This document shows positions 1 to 6,624 of a DNA stretch of 21,446 nt, one piece after another (positions within the stretch are counted from its first letter, which is position 1; each line of letters starts with the position of its first letter). The translations under genes were made by a program, and so were the position numbers. Source of the stretch: Sphingobium sp. (GTDB lineage: Bacteria; Pseudomonadota; Alphaproteobacteria; Sphingomonadales; Sphingomonadaceae); NCBI GenBank assembly GCA_020051025.1, contig JAGVJS010000065.1, positions 1 to 21,446 on the forward strand, written 5' to 3'. Under the pieces are notes generated by a model. It saw only the letters and a list, made by a program, of their open reading frames with translations. It did no database searches and was not told the DNA's origin.

Positions 1-231
1 CGCGCCATTGGCGGGCTTGTCGGCCGTGCGCACGGCATTGCGGTTGGACTGGCCCACCAGCTGCGGATCGACCACGATCGGATCGGCCAGCGCGCCCTTC
101 AGCGCCGGGTCGGTCGCATTGTCGGTCAGCTGCGCGTCGAGCGAGGCCAGGCTGGCCTCCTTGTCCCCCTTGCCACAGGCGGCCAGCGCCAGAACCAGGG
201 ACATCATGCCAACAGACCGGAAACGCGCCAT
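1..231 (-). CDS. Putative lipoprotein, N-terminal part (cut by window edge)
   Basis: The first 77 codons of a minus-strand gene start at ATG 231-229 and run off the left edge. A strong ribosome binding site (AAGGAG, then GTGAAGG) lies directly upstream. The product begins with a short positively charged stretch (MARFR), a hydrophobic segment and a lipobox-like L-A-A-C ending at Cys19, so it should be a signal-peptidase-II lipoprotein anchored in the outer or inner membrane. After Cys19 the chain is polar (GKGDKEASLASL) and looks like a linker. I do not recognise the family from this fragment, and no catalytic motif is visible. The gene is transcribed away from the small membrane protein gene at 390. 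Confidence 0.75.
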   Translation of the reverse strand, partial: MARFRSVGMMSLVLALAACGKGDKEASLASLDAQLTDNATDPALKGALADPIVVDPQLVGQSNRNAVRTADKPANGA

Positions 232-318
232 CCTTCACTCCTTCGTAAATAAGTCCTGAAGAGCAGAGGTTAATTTTTCGTTAGGACTTTTGGTGAATCT
301 GCCGATTTTTATGCAGAT

Positions 319-366
319 GGCCAGTCATGATCGACTGGCCTTGTCCCACTGTCTTGATCCGGGACA
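319..366. repeat. Two inverted repeats in the leader of the 390 gene
   Basis: GGCCAGTC (319-326) and GACTGGCC (333-340) form a perfect 8-bp inverted repeat around the 6-nt spacer ATGATC. Directly after it, TGTCCC (342-347) and GGGACA (361-366) form a second pair with a 13-nt spacer. The pair lies between the divergent lipoprotein and small membrane protein genes. It may be an operator or a structured 5' leader. There is no T-run after either arm, so a terminator is unlikely. Confidence 0.5.
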
Positions 367-389
367 GATGAAAGGCCATTGTCGGTCCC

Positions 390-611
390 ATGCTCAATAT
401 CCTGTCAGGCTTTATCGGCCTTGTCACCCTCGTCCTCATGATCCCGGCGGTGTTCCCGCTTTTGGGCGCGCTCAACTGGATATTGGTGCCGATCGCCCTG
501 TTCGGTGCCCTCATCGGGATGATCTCTTCCAAAAACGGCGGTCGGAATTTCTGCCTGATCGTCGCCGCCTTCGGTGCCCTGCGCCTGTTCCTGGGCGGAG
601 GCATCTTCTGA
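390..611 (+). CDS. Small two-helix inner-membrane protein, function unknown
   Basis: A 73-residue hydrophobic protein. Residues about 3-25 (ILSGFIGLVTLVLMIPAVFP) and about 28-45 (LNWILVPIALFGALIG) look like two membrane helices. A short cytoplasmic-type loop with basic residues (SSKNGGRN) follows, then a third weaker hydrophobic stretch (FCLIVAAFGALRLFLGG). No known catalytic motif is visible and I cannot name the family. The ATG at 390 has no good Shine-Dalgarno sequence. The stop TGA (609-611) overlaps the apparent CTG start of the RarD transporter at 608, so the two are probably translated in tandem from one mRNA. The tight coupling is the best evidence that this small frame is a real gene. 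Confidence 0.65.
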   Translation: MLNILSGFIGLVTLVLMIPAVFPLLGALNWILVPIALFGALIGMISSKNGGRNFCLIVAAFGALRLFLGGGIF

Positions 612-1510
612 CGCAGGATCATCTCGAAGCGCGCAAGGGACTGTTCGCGGCGCTCGGCGCCTATGGCCTGTGGGGCCTGCTGCCCCTCTTCTTCCGCCTG
701 CTGCACCATGTCGATCCGGTCGAGATCGTGACCCAGCGCATTCTCTGGTCGCTGCTGCTGATCCTCGCCATCCTTGCGGCGCGCAAGGGACTGCCCGCTT
801 TCGTCACGGCGCTGCGCGATCGGCGGCTGGTCCTGCCGCTGGCCGGATCGGCGATCATGATCGGCATCAACTGGCTCACCTATGTCTGGGCCGTCAATGA
901 AGGCCATATCGTCGCGGCCAGCCTCGGCTATTTCCTCAACCCGCTCGTCAACGTCACGCTGGGAGTGCTGGTGCTGAAGGAAAAGCTGCGCCGGCCGCAG
1001 ATGCTGGCCATTGCTGCGGCCTCGGTCGGCGTCGCCATCCTCGCCGCATCAGCGCTGACGACCTTGTGGATCAGCCTTTCGCTGGCCTTCAGCTTCGCCT
1101 TCTACGGGTTGCTGCGCAAGCTGACCCCGGTTGCGCCGATGACCGGTCTGGGCGTCGAAACCGCGCTTCTGACCCCGCTCGCGATCGCCTATCTCGCGTG
1201 GGAAATCAGTCATGGCGGCACTGGCTTCGGCCAGGACATGCCGACGACCGCCTTGCTCATCATCTCCGGCGCCGTCACCACCGTGCCGCTGGTGCTGTTC
1301 GCGATCGCGGCACAGCGCCTGCCCATGTCGACACTGGGATTGATGCAGTATCTCGCCCCTACACTCCAGTTCCTGTGCGGCATATTATTGTTCGGCGAGA
1401 AGTTGAGCATTGGCCAGATGGCCAGCTTTGGCCTGATCTGGATCGGCCTCATCCTCTTCGCCAGCGACGGCATCGCCAGCGCGCGACGCAGCAGAATGGC
1501 GACGGCATAA
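608..1510 (+). CDS. rarD: RarD/EamA-family transporter, probable CTG start
   Basis: The protein is about 300 residues and matches the RarD branch of the drug/metabolite (EamA) transporter superfamily: EARKGL, then GAYGLWGLLPLFF, QRILWS, NWLTYVWAVN and LGYFLNPLVNV near the N-terminus, and MQYLAPTLQFLCG near the C-terminus. About ten membrane helices are expected, in two EamA repeats. The substrate is not established for this family (E. coli RarD was linked to chloramphenicol resistance). No ATG, GTG or TTG lies where family alignment puts the start. A CTG at 608 does, six bases after GGAGG (597-601), and it overlaps the upstream TGA. The same frame stays open further upstream, but that part reads as the shadow of the 390 gene. 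It probably forms a transcription unit with the 390 gene. Confidence 0.88.
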   Translation: MTQDHLEARKGLFAALGAYGLWGLLPLFFRLLHHVDPVEIVTQRILWSLLLILAILAARKGLPAFVTALRDRRLVLPLAGSAIMIGINWLTYVWAVNEGHIVAASLGYFLNPLVNVTLGVLVLKEKLRRPQMLAIAAASVGVAILAASALTTLWISLSLAFSFAFYGLLRKLTPVAPMTGLGVETALLTPLAIAYLAWEISHGGTGFGQDMPTTALLIISGAVTTVPLVLFAIAAQRLPMSTLGLMQYLAPTLQFLCGILLFGEKLSIGQMASFGLIWIGLILFASDGIASARRSRMATA

Positions 1511-1548
1511 GCCTTGGCATGGGCATCGACCGGTCTTACTTAGGCGCC

Positions 1549-2289
1549 ATGACTGGCACCACCCTGACCGACCGCGCACTCCTCAGAATTTCCGGGGAGG
1601 AAGCCAAATCCTTCCTTCAGGGCCTGCTGACCGGAGACGTCCTGAAACTGGCCGAAGGGGAGCCGCGCTGGACCGCGCTGCTCACGCCGCAGGGCAAGGC
1701 GCTGTTCGACTTCATCCTGTGGGCGGACGGCGCTGACGTCCTGATCGACTGCGAAGCCGGGCAGGCCGACGCCCTCGCCAAACGCCTGACCCTCTATCGC
1801 CTGCGCCGGAAGGCCGTGATCACCCGCGAGGATGGTCTGGCCGTCCACTGGTCGCCCGATGCAGTCGACCACCCCCTCGACCCACGCCTGCCCGCACTTG
1901 GCCATCGCTGGCTGGCGCCGGCCACTGATGGTGACGCCTCTGCTGCGTTTCGCGCCCATCGCCTGTCGCTCGGCGTGTTCGAGGGCGCAGGCGAACTGGG
2001 CCAGGACCAGACGCTCTGGCTGGAAACCAATGCGGAGGAACTGAACGGCGTCGATTATGACAAGGGCTGCTATGTGGGGCAGGAAAACACCGCCCGCATG
2101 CACTATCGCAACAAGGTGAACCGGCGGCTGATCGCGGTACAACTGGCGCAGGCCGATGAAAAGCGCCAGCGCGCGGCCTTGCCAGACCTTGGCCTCTCGA
2201 TCGAACTCCACCGGGTGGAATCGCTCGATCCCACGACGCTGCCCGCATGGCTCGCTACCGCGATCGAAGATCAGGCCGCCGCCGAATGA
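1549..2289 (+). CDS. ygfZ: Folate-binding YgfZ/GcvT-like Fe-S cluster maintenance protein
   Basis: A 246-residue aminomethyltransferase-fold protein of the YgfZ (IBA57) family. It opens with LTDRALLRISGEEAKSFLQG, typical of the GcvT-like N-terminal domain. It carries the diagnostic K-G-C-Y-V-G-Q-E motif with Cys174, the residue conserved across YgfZ proteins and needed for activity in E. coli. Known family role: tetrahydrofolate-dependent support of assembly or repair of certain 4Fe-4S proteins in the cytoplasm. ATG 1549 is chosen because MTGTTLTDRAL aligns with family N-termini; an in-frame ATG at 1519 would add ten residues. Neither start has a clear ribosome binding site. The stop TGA overlaps the ATG of the next gene (ATGA at 2286-2289), which implies translational coupling. 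Confidence 0.9.
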   Translation: MTGTTLTDRALLRISGEEAKSFLQGLLTGDVLKLAEGEPRWTALLTPQGKALFDFILWADGADVLIDCEAGQADALAKRLTLYRLRRKAVITREDGLAVHWSPDAVDHPLDPRLPALGHRWLAPATDGDASAAFRAHRLSLGVFEGAGELGQDQTLWLETNAEELNGVDYDKGCYVGQENTARMHYRNKVNRRLIAVQLAQADEKRQRAALPDLGLSIELHRVESLDPTTLPAWLATAIEDQAAAE

Positions 2290-3038
2290 AGCGCATCGCG
2301 CTGGCGCTGGTGTGCGCCTTCACCCTGACCGCGCCTGCCAGCGCAGATACACGCTGGACGCTGGTGAAGACCTACCCTCATGATGCGCAGGCCTTTACCG
2401 AAGGACTCTTCTACCTCGACGGCGACCTTTATGAGAGCACCGGGCTGGAGGGCCAGTCGGAGGTCCGCAAGGTGGCGCTCAAGACCGGGAAGGTGCTGCA
2501 AAGCCGGGTCATCGAACCGCCCTATTTCGGCGAAGGCATCGTCAACTGGCAGGACCGGCTGGTCAGCCTGACCTGGCGCCACCGCAAGGGGTTTGTCTGG
2601 AACCTGACCGATTTCACGCCGGTTTCCGACTTCCGCTATGAAGGCGAAGGCTGGGGCCTGACGCAGGACGGGCGTAGCATCATCATGAGCGACGGCACCG
2701 CCCAGTTGCGCTTCCTCGATCCCGACAACCTGACCGAACAGCGCCGCATCACCGTCACCTGGAACGGCCGCACGGTCGAACGCCTCAACGAACTGGAATA
2801 TGTGCGCGGCGAAATCTGGGCGAATATCTGGTACGATACCCGCATTGCCCGCATCGATCCCGCGACCGGCGCCGTGATCGACTGGATCGATGTGACCGCT
2901 CTGCGCAAGGCCGCCGGCGTCACCGACAGCGAAGCCGTCGCCAACGGCATCGCCTATGATGCGGAAAGGGACCGTGTCTTCATTACCGGCAAGAACTGGC
3001 CGAAATTGTTCGAGATCAAGGTCGATCGCCAGCCCTAA
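2286..3038 (+). CDS. Secreted glutaminyl-peptide cyclotransferase (glutamine cyclotransferase family)
   Basis: A 250-residue beta-propeller-type glutaminyl cyclase (plant/bacterial Glu_cyclase_2 family). It should convert N-terminal glutamine of peptides or proteins to pyroglutamate with release of ammonia. A Sec signal peptide (MKRIALALVCAFTLTAPASA, cut before DT) sends it to the periplasm. Family hallmarks are PHDAQAFTEGLFY, YESTGLEGQSEVRKV, YFGEGI, LTWRHRKGF, GEGWGLTQDG, MSDGTAQLRFLDP, LNELEYVRGEIWANIWYD and NGIAYDAERDRVFITGKNWPKLFEI. The acidic residues in the GEG and NELE segments belong to the conserved family core. It overlaps ygfZ by 4 bp; there is no obvious functional link beyond the shared mRNA. 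Its stop overlaps the stop of the convergent DUF983 gene by 3 bp. Confidence 0.92.
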   Translation: MKRIALALVCAFTLTAPASADTRWTLVKTYPHDAQAFTEGLFYLDGDLYESTGLEGQSEVRKVALKTGKVLQSRVIEPPYFGEGIVNWQDRLVSLTWRHRKGFVWNLTDFTPVSDFRYEGEGWGLTQDGRSIIMSDGTAQLRFLDPDNLTEQRRITVTWNGRTVERLNELEYVRGEIWANIWYDTRIARIDPATGAVIDWIDVTALRKAAGVTDSEAVANGIAYDAERDRVFITGKNWPKLFEIKVDRQP

Positions 3039-3478
3039 CCGCGCGGTTCGTTGCCGTGCAGTTTCGCCCATAGAGCTGCGGTGCCGGCTTCCTGCGCGCG
3101 CGTGGTGAACTGGGCGGCGATCAGCCAGCCCTTGATCGGCCGCAGGGGTAGGATGGTCGTGAGGATAAGCACCGGCACGCCCACCGCCAGATGCACCCAC
3201 AGGCCCGGTCGCGCCATGATCTCCAGCATCACGATGAAGACCACCCCCGGCACGCAGGCGAAGAGTTGCACGAACACGGCGGGGCCATCGGCCGGATCGG
3301 CGAAGCTATAGTCCAGCGCGCACACCTCGCAATGATCGCGCACCGTCAGGAAACCGGTGAAGATATGCCCTTCGCCACAGCGCGGACAGCGCCCTAACAC
3401 ACCCGTTTCATGCGCCGGTCGCTTCTTCCACGCCCGGCCATTCTGGTCGATCCAGTGGGTTTCGCTCGTCTGTTCCAT
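3035..3478 (-). CDS. DUF983 zinc-ribbon membrane protein
   Basis: A 147-residue protein from ATG 3478. Residues 31-34 (CPRC) and 50-53 (CEVC) make a four-cysteine zinc ribbon, followed by DYSFADPADGPAVFV, the DUF983 signature. Two membrane helices lie at about 67-89 and 92-111. The function of DUF983 is unknown. In alphaproteobacteria some members sit near cytochrome oxidase genes, but not here. ATG 3478 is preferred because GGAGG lies just upstream (spacing about 4). Starts at 3493 or 3520 would add 5 or 14 residues but lack a usable ribosome binding site. The gene is divergent from ychF and overlaps the cyclase stop codon tail-to-tail. Confidence 0.85.
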   Translation of the reverse strand: MEQTSETHWIDQNGRAWKKRPAHETGVLGRCPRCGEGHIFTGFLTVRDHCEVCALDYSFADPADGPAVFVQLFACVPGVVFIVMLEIMARPGLWVHLAVGVPVLILTTILPLRPIKGWLIAAQFTTRAQEAGTAALWAKLHGNEPRG

Positions 3479-3545
3479 ATCGCCTCCAGCCATCCTCCCC
3501 ATGTCGTATCGGACCCGCACTAATCCACTGCGCCTTTTGTCCTAC

Positions 3546-3563
3546 CCTTGGCTACGCCCAAGG
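3546..3563. repeat. Inverted repeat between DUF983 and ychF
   Basis: CCTTGG (3546-3551) and CCAAGG (3558-3563) form a 6-bp inverted repeat around CTACGC in the 153-bp divergent intergenic region. It has no adjacent T-run on either strand, so it is not a normal intrinsic terminator. It could be an operator or chance. I see no convincing sigma-70 promoter in this region. Confidence 0.35.
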
Positions 3564-3631
3564 CTGGCCTTTCCATGCACAAAGCGCTATCGGCCCGGCA
3601 ACTCTTCTTTCCGATCTTGTAAGGCAGTCAA

Positions 3632-4732
3632 ATGGGTTTTCGTTGCGGTATCGTCGGCCTCCCCAATGTGGGCAAGTCCACCCTGTTCAATGCGCTGACC
3701 GAAACGCAGGCGGCGCAGGCGGCCAACTATCCCTTCTGCACGATCGAACCGAATGAAGGCCGCGTCGCCGTGCCCGACGACCGGCTCGACACGATCGCGA
3801 AGATCGGCGGCAGCGCCAAGATCATCGAAACGCAGCTGAGCTTCGTCGATATCGCCGGCCTGGTGCGCGGCGCGTCGAAGGGCGAAGGTCTAGGCAACCA
3901 GTTCCTCGCGAACATCCGCGAGACCGACGCGATCGTCCACGTCCTGCGCTGCTTCGAGGATGGCGACATCACCCATGTCGAAGGCAAGGTCGATCCCATC
4001 GCTGACGCCGATACGGTCGAAACCGAACTGATGCTGGCCGACCTTGAAAGCCTGGAAAAGCGCGTCCCCAACCTCGCCAAGAAGGCCGCGCAGGGCGACA
4101 AGGAAGCCAAGGCCGCCGCGTCGGTGCTGGGTCAGGCGCTGGACCTGCTGCGCGACGGCAAGCCCGCGCGCCTGACGGTGCCCAAGGATGTCGAGGAAGA
4201 ACGCCTCTTCGCGCAGGCGCAACTGCTGACGTCTAAGCCCGTCCTCTATGTCTGCAATGTCGAGGAAGAGAGCGCCGCCACCGGCAACGCCCATTCGGCC
4301 CGCGTGTTCGAAAAGGCGGCGGCGGAAAATGCCAAGGCCGTGATCGTGTCCGCCGCGATCGAGGCGGAACTCATCACCATGCCGATCGAGGAGCGCGCCG
4401 AATATCTCGAAGCGCTGGGCCTGACCGAAGCCGGCCTCGCCCGCATCATCCGCGCCGGCTACGAACTGCTGGGCCTCATCACCTTCTTCACCGTTGGGCC
4501 GAAAGAAGCCCGCGCCTGGACCGTGGCCAAGGGCAGTAAGGCGCCACAGGCCGCCGGCGCGATCCACACCGATTTCGAAAAGGGCTTCATCCGCGCCGAA
4601 ACCATGGCCTATGCGGATTATGTCCAGTTCAACGGCGAAGCCGGTGCCAAGGAAGCGGGCAAATGGCGCTCCGAAGGCAAGGAATACGTGACGCAGGACG
4701 GCGACATCATGCTGTTCCGCTTCAACGTCTGA
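3632..4732 (+). CDS. ychF: Redox-regulated ATPase YchF (OBG-family P-loop protein)
   Basis: A 366-residue protein, the usual YchF length. The P-loop GLPNVGKS is at residues 9-16 and the G3 motif DIAGL at 73-77. The G4 position has N-V-E-E (209-212) instead of the NKxD of true GTPases; this explains why YchF/OLA1 proteins prefer ATP. The C-terminal TGS domain covers GLITFFTVGPKEARAWTV to the end (GDIMLFRFNV). Known role: ribosome-associated ATPase linked to oxidative stress responses and translation. ATG 3632 is the family start (MGFRCGIVGLPNVGKST), with only a weak AAGG upstream. The glycosylase gene begins 7 bases after the stop, so the two probably share a transcript. In many proteobacteria pth precedes ychF; it does not here. 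Confidence 0.97.
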   Translation: MGFRCGIVGLPNVGKSTLFNALTETQAAQAANYPFCTIEPNEGRVAVPDDRLDTIAKIGGSAKIIETQLSFVDIAGLVRGASKGEGLGNQFLANIRETDAIVHVLRCFEDGDITHVEGKVDPIADADTVETELMLADLESLEKRVPNLAKKAAQGDKEAKAAASVLGQALDLLRDGKPARLTVPKDVEEERLFAQAQLLTSKPVLYVCNVEEESAATGNAHSARVFEKAAAENAKAVIVSAAIEAELITMPIEERAEYLEALGLTEAGLARIIRAGYELLGLITFFTVGPKEARAWTVAKGSKAPQAAGAIHTDFEKGFIRAETMAYADYVQFNGEAGAKEAGKWRSEGKEYVTQDGDIMLFRFNV

Positions 4733-4738
4733 CCCTCC

Positions 4739-5260
4739 ATGGCGCTGCGCCTTGGTCAAATGCCTGCGCAGCGCAAGGCGGCCTTTCCCCCCAGCGTCGA
4801 CGCCAACACCCGCCTCTTGATCCTGGGCAGCCTGCCCGGCGACGCATCGATCAGGCAGGGTGAATATTATGCACATCGCGGCAATGCCTTCTGGGACTTG
4901 CTGGGCGATGTGCTGGAGGAAAATCTGCGCGGGCAGCCCTATGCCATGCGGCTGAAGCGGCTGCGGGCGCATGGCGTTGGCCTGTGGGACGTGATCGAAA
5001 GCGCCGAGCGCCCCGGCAGTCTGGACAGCAGCATCCGAGGCGCAGAATTGCGTGACCTGGGACTGTTCGTGGAGCGGCTTCCCGCACTGCGGGCGATCGG
5101 CTTCAACGGCAAGACCGCCAGCCTGCACGGCCGTCGCCAACTGGGCGAGCGTCCGGGACTGGCACTGATCGATCTCCCCTCCTCCAGCGGCGCCTATGCC
5201 AGCCTGTCGCGGGAGGCGAAACGGCAGGCCTGGATGGCGCTGCGCGACGCGCTGACATAA
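4739..5260 (+). CDS. DNA-deoxyinosine (hypoxanthine) glycosylase, UDG family 6
   Basis: A 173-residue uracil-DNA-glycosylase-fold protein. It has LLILGSLPGDASIRQGEYYAHRGNAFW at residues 26-52, the motif 1 region of the hypoxanthine-DNA glycosylase (HDG) family, GVGLWDVIESAERPGSLDSSI in the middle, and LPSSSGAYA near the C-terminus as motif 2. It should excise hypoxanthine (deaminated adenine) from DNA and start base-excision repair. The motif 1 part (GSLPG) lacks the catalytic Asp/Asn of classical UDGs, as is normal for this family, where an Asn in the NAFW segment (Asn49 here) is thought to matter. ATG 4739 or the in-frame ATG at 4760 could be the start; neither has a good ribosome binding site. 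It lies 6 bp after ychF. Confidence 0.85.
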   Translation: MALRLGQMPAQRKAAFPPSVDANTRLLILGSLPGDASIRQGEYYAHRGNAFWDLLGDVLEENLRGQPYAMRLKRLRAHGVGLWDVIESAERPGSLDSSIRGAELRDLGLFVERLPALRAIGFNGKTASLHGRRQLGERPGLALIDLPSSSGAYASLSREAKRQAWMALRDALT

Positions 5261-5272
5261 AAGCCTACCAAA

Positions 5273-5301
5273 ACGTCACTTTACCGTCATGGCATGACTG
5301 C
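5273..5301 (+). promoter_or_regulatory. Candidate Pho box (PhoB operator) for the NPP-phoD pair
   Basis: ACGTCAC (5273-5279), TTTA spacer, CCGTCAT (5284-5290), GGCA spacer, TGACTGC (5295-5301). The first two 7-mers share the GTCA core and repeat with an 11-bp period around an A/T-only 4-bp spacer, the design of the PhoB box (CTGTCAT units separated by 4 bp). It lies 50-67 bp ahead of the ATG of the phosphodiesterase gene, whose operon encodes phosphate-scavenging enzymes. The third unit does not match the core. No clear -10 element is visible; TAAGCG at 5302 is the best positioned but weak. Confidence 0.5.
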
Positions 5302-5339
5302 TAAGCGATTCCGGTCCAAGGAAAACCAAAGAGTCGCCT

Positions 5340-6614
5340 ATGCTGTCCCGTTCGATCGCCGCCGCCCTGTTCGCCCTGACCGCCCTTAGCGGTTGCGCCA
5401 CCAACATGATGGAGCGCCCCGCGTCGGCAGCGCAAACGGAGCAGCGCGCGCCCGTCACGATATTGGTGTCGATCGACGGCTTCCGGGAAGATTATCTCCG
5501 CCGTGGCGTGACACCCAATCTGGCCGCGCTGGCGAATGACGGGATCGAAGCGGCCATGCGCCCGTCCTTCCCGACCAAGACATTCCCCAACCACTGGGCG
5601 ATCGTCACGGGCGACCGGCCCGACCGCAACGGCATAGTTGCCAACAATATGGAAGACGCAGCCCGGCCGGATGAGAAGTTCACCATGGCGAGCGACGATC
5701 CCTTCTGGTGGAATGACGTTGAGCCGATCTGGGTTACGGCGGAAAAGGCCGGCGTGCGCACCGCGACGATGTTTTGGCCCGGTTCCAACGTGCCGTGGGG
5801 CGGCAATCAGGACAAGGAATGGCCGCGCGCGATCCATGGCGGCACACGACCGCAGGACTGGGCGCAGTTCAATCAGCAGATCGGCGGTACGCAGCGCGTC
5901 AACATGGTACTGGACGTACTGCGCCGCCCCGCCGATATCCGGCCGCGCTTCGTGACGCTCTATTTTGACACGGTCGATACGGCGGGCCATATCAAGGGGC
6001 CGGACGCGCCGGAAACGACCCGGGCGATCAGCGAGGTGGACGCCCATATCGGCGCACTGGTCGCGGGGCTGAAGGCGATGGGCCAGCCGGCCAATCTCGT
6101 GATCCTCGCCGACCATGGCATGGCGGCGCGATCAACCGATCGGATCATTGCGCTCGACAGCATCGCCAACCCGGCTGACTATCGCGTCGTCGAAAGCGGT
6201 CCCTATGCCAGCATCGCCGCCGTGCCCGGTCGTGAAAAGGCGCTGGAGGCCGCTCTGTTCAAGGCGACGCCGCATATGCAATGCTGGCGCAAGAGCGAGA
6301 TACCGGCCCGCTTCCACTACGGCACGCATCGCCGCATCCCGGCCTATTTCTGCCTCGGTGAAACGGGTTGGGAAATTCAGCCGACCAGGCCGAAGGGTGA
6401 AGTCACCGGCGGAAATCATGGCTGGGACGATCGCGCGCCCGAAATGGCGGCCTTGTTCATCGCCAACGGCCCGGCTTTTGCCAAGCGCGCGAAGACGCCG
6501 GCGGGCGGCTTTGCCAATGTTGACGTCTATCCGCTGCTCGCGCGCCTGATCGGCGTGACGCCGCGCGCGTCGGATGGCGATCCTGCCGCCCTCTCTGGCC
6601 TGATTACCCGCTAA
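5340..6614 (+). CDS. NPP-type nucleotide pyrophosphatase/phosphodiesterase lipoprotein
   Basis: A 424-residue type I phosphodiesterase (alkaline phosphatase superfamily, NPP group). The N-terminus is a lipoprotein signal with lipobox L-S-G-C (Cys19), so the enzyme should be membrane-anchored outside the cytoplasm. The complete two-zinc site is visible: Asp46 (SIDGF), nucleophile Thr81 in TKTFPNH, Asp213 and His217 (VDTAGH), Asp258-His259 (ADHGM) and His360 (GGNHGWDD). Likely substrates are nucleotides and phosphodiesters such as NTPs, dinucleotides or nucleotide sugars; the exact preference cannot be read here. PhoD follows 10 bp downstream, with its ribosome binding site overlapping this stop codon. 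The pair therefore looks like an operon releasing phosphate from organic diesters. The upstream GTCA repeats suggest induction by phosphate starvation. Confidence 0.93.
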   Translation: MLSRSIAAALFALTALSGCATNMMERPASAAQTEQRAPVTILVSIDGFREDYLRRGVTPNLAALANDGIEAAMRPSFPTKTFPNHWAIVTGDRPDRNGIVANNMEDAARPDEKFTMASDDPFWWNDVEPIWVTAEKAGVRTATMFWPGSNVPWGGNQDKEWPRAIHGGTRPQDWAQFNQQIGGTQRVNMVLDVLRRPADIRPRFVTLYFDTVDTAGHIKGPDAPETTRAISEVDAHIGALVAGLKAMGQPANLVILADHGMAARSTDRIIALDSIANPADYRVVESGPYASIAAVPGREKALEAALFKATPHMQCWRKSEIPARFHYGTHRRIPAYFCLGETGWEIQPTRPKGEVTGGNHGWDDRAPEMAALFIANGPAFAKRAKTPAGGFANVDVYPLLARLIGVTPRASDGDPAALSGLITR

Positions 6615-6624
6615 GGATCACACC

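Noticed and set aside
8..259. Plus-strand open frame of 83 codons at the left edge
   Set aside because: It is antisense to the lipoprotein gene, which has a clear lipobox and ribosome binding site on the minus strand.
290..607. Upstream extension of rarD to an ATG-like start near 290
   Set aside because: This stretch overlaps the small membrane protein in another frame and reads as Arg/Pro/His-rich shadow sequence. Family alignment puts the RarD start at about 608.
3890..5140. Open frame of 416 codons on the minus strand opposite ychF and the glycosylase
   Set aside because: Same high-GC shadow effect; no family features, and it crosses the junction of two well-supported genes.
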